A DNA stretch of 64,000 bases. Origin: Campylobacter concisus. Lineage in GTDB: Bacteria; Campylobacterota; Campylobacteria; Campylobacterales; Campylobacteraceae. The position numbers were made by a program, and so were the translations under genes. Where the stretch lies: positions 1,550,001-1,614,000 of the forward strand of contig NZ_CP060707.1 in NCBI RefSeq assembly GCF_003048675.2. Direction: 5' to 3'. A model generated the notes under the pieces. It was not told the origin of the DNA. It was given only the letters and a program-made list of their open reading frames with translations, and ran no database searches. Below, piece by piece: positions 37,793 through 46,139 of this stretch. Every line of letters begins with the position of its first letter. Positions within the stretch are counted from its first letter, which is position 1.

Positions 37793-40621
37793 TTATTTTT
37801 TCTTCATCTCTTCAAGCTCTTGCGCTAGAAATTCCCCTGTGTAGCTGCCACTTTTTTTGTAGTTTTTAGCTACCTCTTTGACGCTGCCGCACGCTATCAC
37901 TTTACCGCCTTTTGCGCCGCCTTCTGGCCCCATATCAACGATGTAGTCGCAGTTTTTGATGACATCCATATTATGCTCGATCACAAAAACAGAATTTCCA
38001 AGATCAACTAGGTGATTTAGCACCTTTACCAGCCTATCAACATCTGCAAAATGAAGTCCCGTCGTTGGCTCATCAAGGATATAAAGCGTATTTCCAGTGT
38101 CACTTCTACTAAGCTCTTTTGCTAGCTTTACGCGCTGCGCCTCACCGCCGCTAAGTGTGACTGCATTTTGTCCAAGCGTGATGTAGCCAAGCCCCACGTC
38201 TTGCAGCGTGGTGAGCTTTGAAGCGATCTTTGGCACAGCCTTAAAAAACTCAACCGCCTCATCTATGCTCATATTTAGCACCTCGGCGATATTTTTGCCT
38301 TTGTATAAAATTTCCAAAGTCTGAGCGTTATACCTAGCGCCATTACAAACGTCACAAACCACGTTTATATCAGGCAAAAAGTGCATCTCGATTGTGATCT
38401 CGCCCTCGCCTTGACACTTCTCGCAGCGCCCACCTTTGACGTTGAAGCTAAAGCGCCCTATTTTATAGCCTCTAAGCTTTGCTTCCTTGGTCTGCGCAAA
38501 TAAATTTCTTATCTCATCCATTACGCCAGTATAAGTCGCTGGATTTGAGCGTGGGGTGCGACCGATCGGGCTTTGATCGAGGTATATAACCTTGTCCAAA
38601 TTCTCAAGTCCGCTTAAATTTACCCCAGCTATCTTTTTCACTTTTTTGGCTCTATTTAGCTGCTCCTGCGCCTCTGGTAGCAAGGTCTGAAGCACTAGCG
38701 AGCTCTTACCAGATCCTGAAACGCCGGTGATGCCAACTAAATTTCTAAGCGGAAATTTAGCGGTTAAATTTGAGATATTGTTGATATTTACATTTGAAAT
38801 TTCAAGCCACTTCTCAGCTTTTCTATTTTTTTGATAGTCGATCTTTTTCTTACCATTTATGTATTGTGCAGTCTGAGTGTCTGAGCTTAAAAGCTCTTTT
38901 GCCGTGCCTGCAAAGACCACGCTACCGCCAAATTTACCAGCTCCAGGGCCGATATCTACGATATAGTCAGCCTCCTCTATCGTCTTTTTATCATGCTCGA
39001 CGACGATCACGGAGTTGCCTTTAGCTTGCAAATTTCTAAGCGTTTTTATGAGCTTTATCGTATCTCGCTCGTGCAGGCCAATACTTGGCTCATCAAGCAC
39101 GTACATGACGCCACTTAGCCCACTTCCTATCTGACTCGCGATCCTTATACGCTGTGCCTCGCCACCGCTGATCGTCCTAGCATCACGCCCAAGCGACAAG
39201 TAGCCAAGCCCCACGTCATATAAAAAGAAAAGCCTTTCGTTGATCTCTTTTAAGATAGGCTTTGCGATCGCCTTGTCGTAGTCGCTAAGATAGGTAAAAT
39301 TTTTCTCGTTTGAGAAAAAAGCGGTGCAGTTTTCTATGCTCATATCTAAAATTTCACCAAGCCCAAGGCCAGCGACCTTGACCGCTAAGCTTTGAGGCTT
39401 TAGTCTGTGGCCGTTACAAGCGTCACAAATTTTCTCACTCATATACTCGTCAAAGTCTTTGTAATCCTTCAAAAGCCCGTGTGAAATTTTAACCACACCA
39501 TCAAATTTTCTAAGTAGTTTATTTCGCTTCCAAAAGAACTCAACATCCTTGACGTTACCATATAAAACGAGCCTTTTTTCATCTTCGCTAAGCTCATAAT
39601 ATGGCTTTTTGATATCGATCTCATTTTGCTCACAAAACGCAAGTAAAAATTTATAGTAATAGCTCATATTGTAGCCGTAAAGCAGTTTGATAGCGCCATT
39701 TTCTATCGACTTTTCCTCATCGATGATCTTACTCATATCTAGGCTATATCTTATGCCAAGTCCGTCGCAGTGCTCGCAAGCGCCCTTTGGCGAGTTAAAG
39801 CTAAAGCTTAGCGGCTCAAGCGGAGTAAATGAAATTTTGCAGTCAAAACAAGCCATATGCTCGCTGTAATGTATAAAACTCTCTTTTAAGCCAAGCTCGT
39901 CAGCATTTGCGATCTCTATCTCAACCTCACCAAAGCTCTCATTTAGTGCCTTTTCCACGTCGCTTGCAAGGCGTTCGTGATTTTGCTCATCGATAGCGAT
40001 CCTATCAACGATGACCTTTATCGTATGTTTTTTCGTTTTTGCAAGCTCGATCTCCTCATCAAGCCTCACCACCACGCCATCTATCTGCGCTCTTACAAAG
40101 CCTTTTTGGCGTAAATTTTCGATCAAGTCTGCCCATGTGCCCTTTTTCTCACGAACTAGCGGTGCATAGATGATCACTTTTGCGCCAAGCGGGAGCTTTG
40201 AAATTTCATTTATGATGTCGCTCGCACTCATTTTTGAGATAGGTTTGCCGCATTTATGGCAGTGCTGCACGCCCACTCTTGCATATAAAAGCCTTAGATA
40301 ATCATAAATTTCAGTGATCGTGCCTACCGTTGAGCGAGGGTTTTTAGAGGTTGTCTTTTGATCGATCGCGATAGCAGGCGTTAAACCCTCGATCTTATCG
40401 ACGTCAGGCTTGCCCACGCGGTCTAAAAACTGCCTAGCGTAGCTGCTAAGACTCTCCATGTACCTTCTTTGCCCCTCGGCATAGAGCGTGTCAAAGGCTA
40501 GTGTGCTCTTGCCACTGCCGCTAAGACCGGTAAAAACTACTAATTTATTCTTAGGAATTTCAAGGTTTAAATTTTTAAGATTGTGCTCTCTTGCACCAGT
40601 TATTTTTATAGTATCATTCAT
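37793..40621 (-). CDS. uvrA: Excinuclease ABC subunit UvrA
   Basis: UvrA finds bulky DNA lesions and loads UvrB in nucleotide-excision repair. The 942-residue product has two ABC ATPase modules (Walker A GLSGSGKSTLAFDT near residue 32 and GVSGSGKSSLVLQT near 630). It has two signature motifs (TISGGEAQRIRIASQIG and TLSGGEAQRVKLAKEL). Zinc sites include CDACNGHRLKP and CEKCQGEGEITIEMHFLPD. Length is standard. It is divergent from fdxA and upstream of the glycan genes. Confidence 0.98.
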   Translation of the reverse strand: MNDTIKITGAREHNLKNLNLEIPKNKLVVFTGLSGSGKSTLAFDTLYAEGQRRYMESLSSYARQFLDRVGKPDVDKIEGLTPAIAIDQKTTSKNPRSTVGTITEIYDYLRLLYARVGVQHCHKCGKPISKMSASDIINEISKLPLGAKVIIYAPLVREKKGTWADLIENLRQKGFVRAQIDGVVVRLDEEIELAKTKKHTIKVIVDRIAIDEQNHERLASDVEKALNESFGEVEIEIANADELGLKESFIHYSEHMACFDCKISFTPLEPLSFSFNSPKGACEHCDGLGIRYSLDMSKIIDEEKSIENGAIKLLYGYNMSYYYKFLLAFCEQNEIDIKKPYYELSEDEKRLVLYGNVKDVEFFWKRNKLLRKFDGVVKISHGLLKDYKDFDEYMSEKICDACNGHRLKPQSLAVKVAGLGLGEILDMSIENCTAFFSNEKNFTYLSDYDKAIAKPILKEINERLFFLYDVGLGYLSLGRDARTISGGEAQRIRIASQIGSGLSGVMYVLDEPSIGLHERDTIKLIKTLRNLQAKGNSVIVVEHDKKTIEEADYIVDIGPGAGKFGGSVVFAGTAKELLSSDTQTAQYINGKKKIDYQKNRKAEKWLEISNVNINNISNLTAKFPLRNLVGITGVSGSGKSSLVLQTLLPEAQEQLNRAKKVKKIAGVNLSGLENLDKVIYLDQSPIGRTPRSNPATYTGVMDEIRNLFAQTKEAKLRGYKIGRFSFNVKGGRCEKCQGEGEITIEMHFLPDINVVCDVCNGARYNAQTLEILYKGKNIAEVLNMSIDEAVEFFKAVPKIASKLTTLQDVGLGYITLGQNAVTLSGGEAQRVKLAKELSRSDTGNTLYILDEPTTGLHFADVDRLVKVLNHLVDLGNSVFVIEHNMDVIKNCDYIVDMGPEGGAKGGKVIACGSVKEVAKNYKKSGSYTGEFLAQELEEMKKK

Positions 40622-40761
40622 TAAATTTATACGACCTTTTTTAAAATTTTAATCTGTAAATTTAGTCTAAAAGTGATAAAAACTTTATAAAGTAGTTTAG
40701 AGAAATTAAGCGTGCTATGAAAATTTAAGAGTATATTTATATCATTTTCAGTTTTTTTTGA

Positions 40762-40767
40762 TATTCT
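40762..40767 (+). promoter_or_regulatory. Possible -10 box for fdxA
   Basis: TATTCT within TTTGATATTCTACG lies 29 nt before the fdxA ATG, preceded by a T-tract typical of Campylobacter promoters. Confidence 0.4.
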
Positions 40768-40795
40768 ACGCCAAAATTTTATTTAAGGAGAAAAA

Positions 40796-41080
40796 ATGTC
40801 TGTAAAAATAACCGATATATGCATAAGCTGTGGTTCATGCATCGATGAGTGCCCAGTTTCAGCTATTGTAGATGATAGCGACAACCCAACTGGAGCAGAT
40901 ACATACTATGTTTATTCAAACAAATGCGTTGAGTGCGTAGGCTACAACGATGAGCCAGCCTGTGCATCTGCCTGTCCAACTGATGGCTGCATCGTTTGGG
41001 ATGCTGTAGTAGCAGGACAACCTTCACGTGATCAAATCGGTGCTGACGCTCGTACTGGCAGCACTCCAGTTATCCAATAA
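40796..41080 (+). CDS. fdxA: Two-cluster ferredoxin
   Basis: A 94-residue ferredoxin with two 4Fe-4S motifs: CISCGSCIDECP near residue 10 and CVECVGYNDEPACASACP near residue 45. The second motif has the longer spacing seen in 2[4Fe-4S] ferredoxins of the Alvin/FdxA type, with a short C-terminal extension. It likely accepts electrons from pyruvate or 2-oxoglutarate oxidoreductase, central enzymes in this group. It is a single gene with a promoter box and a strong terminator. Confidence 0.9.
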   Translation: MSVKITDICISCGSCIDECPVSAIVDDSDNPTGADTYYVYSNKCVECVGYNDEPACASACPTDGCIVWDAVVAGQPSRDQIGADARTGSTPVIQ

Positions 41081-41092
41081 ATTTACAAAATT

Positions 41093-41122
41093 TAGGCTCA
41101 AATTTGAGCCTATTTTATTTTT
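41093..41122 (+). terminator. Rho-independent terminator after fdxA
   Basis: A 20-bp perfect palindrome (TAGGCTCAAATTTGAGCCTA) is followed by TTTTATTTTT. Confidence 0.85.
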
Positions 41123-41135
41123 AAGCTTTATTTGA

Positions 41136-41141
41136 TATAAT
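41136..41141 (+). promoter_or_regulatory. Probable -10 box for the ndk operon
   Basis: TATAAT in TTTGATATAATTGCC lies about 42 nt before the ndk ATG and directly after the fdxA terminator. Confidence 0.6.
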
Positions 41142-41182
41142 TGCCAACTTCATTTAAATAACCTAAATTTTAAGGAAAATTT

Positions 41183-41596
41183 ATGCAAAGAACACTTTCT
41201 ATTATTAAGCCTGACGCTGTTAAGAAAAATGTTGTTGGAAAGATTATAGATAGATTTGAAAGCAACGGCTTAAGAATCGCAGCTGCAAAGAAAATTAAAC
41301 TTAGCAAATGCGATGCAAAAGCATTTTATGCAGTTCATAAAGATAGACCTTTCTTCAACGATCTAGTTGATTTTATGGTAAGCGGACCAGTCGTAGTTAT
41401 GGTTTTAGAAGGCGAAAATGCAGTTGCTAAAAACCGCGAGCTAATGGGCGCAACTAACCCAAAAGAAGCAGCTCCTGGCACTATTAGAGCTGATTTTGCT
41501 GATAGCATTGACGCAAATGCAGTTCACGGAAGCGACAGCCTAGAAAACGCTGTAAATGAGATAAATTTCTTCTTTGCTTCAAGAGAAATTTGCTAA
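41183..41596 (+). CDS. ndk: Nucleoside diphosphate kinase
   Basis: Ndk balances nucleoside triphosphates by phosphate transfer through a phospho-histidine. The 137-residue product begins [15 protein letters not shown]. It has the active-site His in [12 protein letters not shown] and the [17 protein letters not shown] segment. It opens a cluster with yceD, rpmF, plsX and fabH. Confidence 0.97.
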   Translation: MQRTLSIIKPDAVKKNVVGKIIDRFESNGLRIAAAKKIKLSKCDAKAFYAVHKDRPFFNDLVDFMVSGPVVVMVLEGENAVAKNRELMGATNPKEAAPGTIRADFADSIDANAVHGSDSLENAVNEINFFFASREIC

Positions 41597-41610
41597 TTTT
41601 GGACTAAAAT

Positions 41611-41970
41611 TTGATTATTCCGTTTTCTAAAATAGCAAACAAAGAGATAAACTTTGAGCTAGTAAGAAACAATGATCTAGTTTTTAGTGGAATTTTAAAA
41701 AGAAAAGACCCTTTTTTGGTAAAATGCCAAGGCACTATAAAGGGTGAGATAAAATATATTTGTGATCGATGTGGTGATGAATTTATGCTACCTATCGATC
41801 AAGACGTAGAGCTAAATTTAAGTGATGGTGTCTATAAAGACAGAGAAAATGAGCTTAGCGATACGGTTGAATTTTTTGATGGCAATATTGATTTAAAAGA
41901 AGTTTTTGAAAGTGAGTTAGAAGCTTTTAAGAGCGATTATTTTTATTGTGAAAAATGTAAAAATTTATAA
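41611..41970 (+). CDS. yceD: YceD family (DUF177) protein
   Basis: The 119-residue product belongs to the YceD/DUF177 group, commonly encoded just before rpmF; a role in 23S rRNA processing or stability has been proposed for the family. It has two CxxC pairs (CDRC near residue 49 and CEKC near 115), suggesting a zinc site. The Asp/Glu-rich middle ([19 protein letters not shown]) matches the family's acidic pattern. The start is a TTG at 41611; upstream spacing is weak, so it may be coupled to ndk. Only 11 bases separate it from rpmF. Confidence 0.8.
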   Translation: MIIPFSKIANKEINFELVRNNDLVFSGILKRKDPFLVKCQGTIKGEIKYICDRCGDEFMLPIDQDVELNLSDGVYKDRENELSDTVEFFDGNIDLKEVFESELEAFKSDYFYCEKCKNL

Positions 41971-41981
41971 AGGAGAGTAAA

Positions 41982-42128
41982 ATGGCAGTACCAAAGCGTA
42001 GAGTGAGTCATTCTCGTGCAGCAAAACGTAGAACACATTACAAAGTTACACTTCCAGTACCTGTAAAAGACAAAGATGGTTCTTGGAAAATGCCTCACCG
42101 CATAAACAAAACAACAGGTGAATACTAA
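41982..42128 (+). CDS. rpmF: Ribosomal protein bL32
   Basis: A 48-residue 50S protein read directly from the sequence: [20 protein letters not shown] and then a basic middle ending INKTTGEY. The first 20 residues are the family signature. The ribosome binding site AGGAGAG precedes the ATG. The zinc-binding cysteines found in some L32 proteins are absent. It lies between yceD and plsX, the classic order. Confidence 0.95.
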   Translation: MAVPKRRVSHSRAAKRRTHYKVTLPVPVKDKDGSWKMPHRINKTTGEY

Positions 42129-42131
42129 AAT

Positions 42132-43121
42132 ATGATTCGCATTGCTATTGATGCTATGGGTGGTGATTTTGGTGCAGAGCCTATAATATCTGGCGTTATC
42201 GAAGCACTGAAAGAGGCAGAATTTAAAGCTGTATTAGTTGGCGATAGCAATGCCATAAAACCACTCATTCCACAACCCTATTTAAAAAATATAGAATTTA
42301 TAGAAGCTACCGAAGTAATCTCGATGTCAGACGGAGCGACAGACGCACTTAAAAGAAAAGATAGCACGATCTACAAAGCTGTTGAGCTTTTAAAAGATAA
42401 AAATGTCGATGCTGTCGTTTCCGCTGGTCACAGCGGTGCGACTATGAGCCTAGCTACGTTAAGAGTTGGTAGATTAAAAAATGTATCTCGTCCAGCAATC
42501 GCAACACTTATGCCTAATTCAAAAGAGACAGCTACTTTGGTTTTGGACGTTGGTGCAAATGTTGATTGCAGAAGCGAACACTTATTTCAATTTGCCATAA
42601 TGGGCGAAGCCTATGCAAAAGAAATTTTAGGCAGAAAAGAGCCAAAAGTAGGTCTTTTGTCAAATGGCGAAGAAGAGAGTAAAGGCAATGAAGTCAGCAA
42701 AGAGGCTTTTAAACTAGTTTCTAGACTTGATAGCTTCGTTGGCAATGCAGAGGGCAATCAAATTTTTGATGGCAGCATTGATGTCATGGTTTGCGACGGT
42801 TTTATGGGAAATATCCTACTAAAAACGAGCGAAGGCGTTGCTGATGCCATAGGCAAGATCATCAAAAAGCAAGTCAAAAAATCACCTCTTGCCATGGCTG
42901 GATCAGTGCTTATGAGAAAAGTCTTTAAAACTCTAAAAAAACAGGTCAGCTACGATGAGTACGGCGGTGCTCCGCTTCTTGGCGTAAATGGTTGCGTCAT
43001 CATAAGCCACGGCAAAAGCAACTCAAAAGCTATAAAAAATGCAATCTTTCAAGCAATTAAATTTGCTAACTCGAATATAAATAAAGTTATAGAAGAAGAA
43101 CTTTCACACTTTGCAAGGTAA
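42132..43121 (+). CDS. plsX: Phosphate acyltransferase PlsX
   Basis: PlsX turns acyl-ACP into acyl phosphate, the donor for PlsY in phospholipid synthesis. The 329-residue product has the N-terminal [16 protein letters not shown] and the [19 protein letters not shown] region. [14 protein letters not shown] and [14 protein letters not shown] follow. Its partner plsY is at 48488-49099. It lies 3 bp after rpmF and 3 bp before fabH. Confidence 0.97.
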   Translation: MIRIAIDAMGGDFGAEPIISGVIEALKEAEFKAVLVGDSNAIKPLIPQPYLKNIEFIEATEVISMSDGATDALKRKDSTIYKAVELLKDKNVDAVVSAGHSGATMSLATLRVGRLKNVSRPAIATLMPNSKETATLVLDVGANVDCRSEHLFQFAIMGEAYAKEILGRKEPKVGLLSNGEEESKGNEVSKEAFKLVSRLDSFVGNAEGNQIFDGSIDVMVCDGFMGNILLKTSEGVADAIGKIIKKQVKKSPLAMAGSVLMRKVFKTLKKQVSYDEYGGAPLLGVNGCVIISHGKSNSKAIKNAIFQAIKFANSNINKVIEEELSHFAR

Positions 43122-43124
43122 AAT

Positions 43125-44129
43125 ATGCCAAAAGCTTCATTGATCTCCATTGCGTCATATGTCCCAGAAAAAATTTTAACAAATTTTGATTTTGAAAAAA
43201 TGGTCGACACGAGCGATGAGTGGATAGTGAAGCGAACCGGTATAGAGCAAAGACATATCGCAACGACTGAGATAACAAGCGATCTTGGTACAAAAGCTGC
43301 CGAGCTAGCTTTAAAACGCTCAGGGCTTGAAAAATCACAAATCGATGCGGTAATCTGCGCTACGATATCTCCAGATCATCTTTGTATGCCTTCAACTGCT
43401 TGTAAGATAGCTTCAAATTTAGGCTTAAATTTTGGCATTACAGCTTTTGATATAAGTGCAGCTTGCACAGGATTTATCTATCTTTTGGAGCTTGCAAATT
43501 CTCTTATCGTAAGTGGTGCTAAAAAAAATGTCTTGATCATAGGAGCTGAAAAACTAAGCTCGATAATCGACTACACAGATAGAAGCACATGCATACTTTT
43601 TGGCGACGGAGCTGGTGCTGCTGTGATAAGCGCTAGCGAAGAAAATGAGATCATCGACATCCACACTGCAAGCGATGGCAGACAGGCTGAGCTTTTGATA
43701 ACTCCAGGATGTGGTAGTGCATTTCCAGCTAGCGATGAGACGCTAAAAAATAGGCTAAATTTCATCCACATGAGCGGAAATGAGGTCTTTAAGATAGCGG
43801 TTCAAACGCTTAGCAAAAGCGTGATAGAAATTTTACACGCAAACAAAATGCAAAGTGAAGATATCGACTTTTTCATACCTCATCAAGCAAATATCAGGAT
43901 AATAGACGCCGTAAAAAATAGGCTAAATTTCACTGACGAGCAGTGCGTTTTGACGGTTGCAAAATATGGCAACACAAGCTCTGCTTCGATCCCAATGGCG
44001 ATAAATGATGCTTACGAGGATGGGCGCATCAAAAATGGCTCTGTTTTGCTTCTTGATGCATTTGGCGGTGGCTTTACTTGGGGTTCAGCGATACTAAAAT
44101 TTGGCGGTAGAAATTTTAGCGATCTATAA
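43125..44129 (+). CDS. fabH: Beta-ketoacyl-ACP synthase III
   Basis: FabH condenses acetyl-CoA with malonyl-ACP to start fatty-acid synthesis. The 334-residue thiolase-fold product has the catalytic triad: Cys in [13 protein letters not shown], His in [10 protein letters not shown], and Asn in [11 protein letters not shown]. The substrate-pocket segment TGIEQRHIA is typical. It is the last gene of the ndk-yceD-rpmF-plsX cluster, and FabD and AccD are also in the window. Confidence 0.97.
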   Translation: MPKASLISIASYVPEKILTNFDFEKMVDTSDEWIVKRTGIEQRHIATTEITSDLGTKAAELALKRSGLEKSQIDAVICATISPDHLCMPSTACKIASNLGLNFGITAFDISAACTGFIYLLELANSLIVSGAKKNVLIIGAEKLSSIIDYTDRSTCILFGDGAGAAVISASEENEIIDIHTASDGRQAELLITPGCGSAFPASDETLKNRLNFIHMSGNEVFKIAVQTLSKSVIEILHANKMQSEDIDFFIPHQANIRIIDAVKNRLNFTDEQCVLTVAKYGNTSSASIPMAINDAYEDGRIKNGSVLLLDAFGGGFTWGSAILKFGGRNFSDL

Positions 44130-44284
44130 TTAACCGCTTCTACATCCAAAACTCTAAATTTAATAAAATTTCTACAACATCTTCTATAAATTTTTAAAAA
44201 TTTCCATTCATTTTCAAATGCATATTAAAATTACAATGTTTTAAATTTCCAGATCTATTTAATTAGAATTTAAATTTTTATGGA

Positions 44285-44290
44285 TATAAT
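44285..44290 (+). promoter_or_regulatory. Probable -10 box for the peroxiredoxin gene
   Basis: TATAAT in ATGGATATAATTTCGC lies 36 nt before the ATG, in a 197-bp A/T-rich gap. The gene also has a strong AAGGAGAAA ribosome binding site. Confidence 0.6.
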
Positions 44291-44326
44291 TTCGCAATCA
44301 ATAAAATTTATTATTAAGGAGAAAAT

Positions 44327-44926
44327 ATGTTAGTAACAAAAAAAGCACCTGACTTTACAGCTGCAGCAGTTTTAGGAAACAATCAAATCGTAAATGATTT
44401 CAACCTTTACAAAAACATCGGCGAAAAGGGCGCTGTTGTCTTCTTCTACCCAATGGACTTTACATTCGTTTGCCCAAGCGAGATCATCGCATTTGATAAA
44501 AGATATGACGAGTTCAAGTCACGCGGTATCGAAGTTATCGCGGTTTCTTGCGACAACCAGTTCTCACACTTTGCATGGAAAGAGACTCCAGTAAATAAAG
44601 GCGGTATCGGCAAAGTTCGCTTCCCGATCGTAGCTGACATGACAAAATCAATCGCTCGTGGCTTTGATGTACTTCTAGAAGACGCTGGCGTAGCACTTCG
44701 CGGATCATTCTTGCTTGACAAAGATGGCACAGTTCGCCACGCAGTTATAAACGACCTACCACTTGGTAGAAACATTGACGAGATGATCAGAATGGTAGAT
44801 ACTATGCTATTTACAAACGAGCACGGCGAAGTTTGCCCAGCTGGCTGGCACAAAGGTGACGCTGGTATGAAACCAAGCACCGAAGGTGTTGCTGACTACC
44901 TTTCACACAACGAAAGCAAACTATAA
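44327..44926 (+). CDS. Typical 2-Cys peroxiredoxin (AhpC/TSA family)
   Basis: This enzyme reduces hydrogen peroxide, alkyl peroxides and peroxynitrite, and uses thioredoxin or a similar donor. The 199-residue product has the peroxidatic Cys49 in FYPMDFTFVCPSE and the resolving Cys170 in GEVCPAGWHKGD. It also carries the GGIGKVRFP stretch and a C-terminal YL pair of the kind linked to over-oxidation sensitivity in some 2-Cys enzymes. In Campylobacter such genes belong to the PerR/CosR oxidative-stress set (family knowledge). It is a single gene with a promoter and a strong terminator. Confidence 0.94.
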   Translation: MLVTKKAPDFTAAAVLGNNQIVNDFNLYKNIGEKGAVVFFYPMDFTFVCPSEIIAFDKRYDEFKSRGIEVIAVSCDNQFSHFAWKETPVNKGGIGKVRFPIVADMTKSIARGFDVLLEDAGVALRGSFLLDKDGTVRHAVINDLPLGRNIDEMIRMVDTMLFTNEHGEVCPAGWHKGDAGMKPSTEGVADYLSHNESKL

Positions 44927-44932
44927 TTATTC

Positions 44933-44962
44933 AAATTTCTAGGCAGTTTTGCCTAGAAATTT
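44933..44962 (+). terminator. Terminator after the peroxiredoxin gene
   Basis: A 13-bp perfect stem (AAATTTCTAGGCA and TGCCTAGAAATTT) has a 4-nt loop and is followed by a pyrimidine-rich CCTCTCT. It lies seven bases after the stop. Confidence 0.7.
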
Positions 44963-45048
44963 CCTCTCTACACAAATTTAAATATTTTTTTAATATAACT
45001 TTATATATGATAGCGATGTTTTAATAAATAACCTTTTTTGGAGACCCC

Positions 45049-46131
45049 ATGGAGTTTAAGGGCAGGCAAGAACTTGTCGAAAATTGCGAGGATTGCATAC
45101 TTGGTTTAAGAGCTAAATTTATAGATGAGGGCATCAAATTTTGCAGACAACTAACCCTTGTAGTGCCACACGAGCAGATGAAAATTTGCCTTGAGAGTAT
45201 CTTTGATGCGCTACTCATCCAAAAGCCAAATGCCACACAAATTCGCGACGACTTAAACAGCCTAATACCAAAACTAAACGCAAAAGACGAGCTAGTAAAT
45301 TTCTTACTCTTAAATTTGACACTAAATTTTAGTCACACCTGCGACGATGCAGTATATGTGGGCTATTTTGTAAATGCCGTCTCAAGGATGAAAGAAATTT
45401 TATATAACACGCAGGATCACCAAGAAGCCACGGTAAAAACGATGATCGATACTGGCTCATTTTTTTATGAAGATCCGATCAACACATTTACACGCATGAA
45501 AAATGCCAAAGTCCGCCCTGAGTTTTTAAATTTATATGACGGACTAAATATAAAATACGAAGCCGAAATTTTAGAGGTTAAAGAAGATAGTGTCGTTTTT
45601 CGCGTAGATATGATGCAAATTTTAGCCATGAAGCAAGATGGCAAGGGCTTTATCCTGCCAAACAGCTTCTTCTCAAAGCAACTTCGCGCCGACATCATCG
45701 ACTACAATATCGCCGATAAAAGCGTCACCCTTTCAAATTTCTCACGCACAGCGACCATGCATGCAAACAAGAGAAAATTCCAGCGTGTCTTGCCAAACCG
45801 CTTTACCAAAATTTCTCTAAAAGGAGAGCAAGGCGAGCTTGTTGGTAGCCTTTATGACATCTCAGAGGGTGGCATGAGCATACTAAGCTCACAAGCTACA
45901 AATTTTAAAGACGGCGAAGAGTTGGAGGCAAATTTTGACATCATGCTCTCACCAGATGAAGTAAAAAACGTCTCTTTGAAACTAAGGCTAGTCACCGAGC
46001 TAGCATACAAGGGCTACATCAGATACTGCATGCAGCTAGTTGATGATGACAAAACGATAAAAGACTTCACACAAAAGCGCGTCAAAGAGACACTTGACGA
46101 GCTTCGCTCACGCATAAATTTATACGAATAA
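45049..46131 (+). CDS. PilZ-domain protein
   Basis: The 360-residue product has a long N-terminal part of unknown fold (about residues 1-240). A C-terminal PilZ-type domain starts KRKFQRVLPNRF and continues with DISEGGMSIL; the RxxxR-like basic start and D/NxSxxG motif are the cyclic-di-GMP binding pattern. Here the basic motif reads KRKFQR. There is no signal peptide or membrane helix, so it is probably a cytoplasmic effector. The gene lies 8 nt before the HerA-like ATPase gene on the same strand, which suggests a shared transcript. Binding to cyclic-di-GMP is inference. Confidence 0.8.
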   Translation: MEFKGRQELVENCEDCILGLRAKFIDEGIKFCRQLTLVVPHEQMKICLESIFDALLIQKPNATQIRDDLNSLIPKLNAKDELVNFLLLNLTLNFSHTCDDAVYVGYFVNAVSRMKEILYNTQDHQEATVKTMIDTGSFFYEDPINTFTRMKNAKVRPEFLNLYDGLNIKYEAEILEVKEDSVVFRVDMMQILAMKQDGKGFILPNSFFSKQLRADIIDYNIADKSVTLSNFSRTATMHANKRKFQRVLPNRFTKISLKGEQGELVGSLYDISEGGMSILSSQATNFKDGEELEANFDIMLSPDEVKNVSLKLRLVTELAYKGYIRYCMQLVDDDKTIKDFTQKRVKETLDELRSRINLYE

Positions 46132-46139
46132 GGCAATTA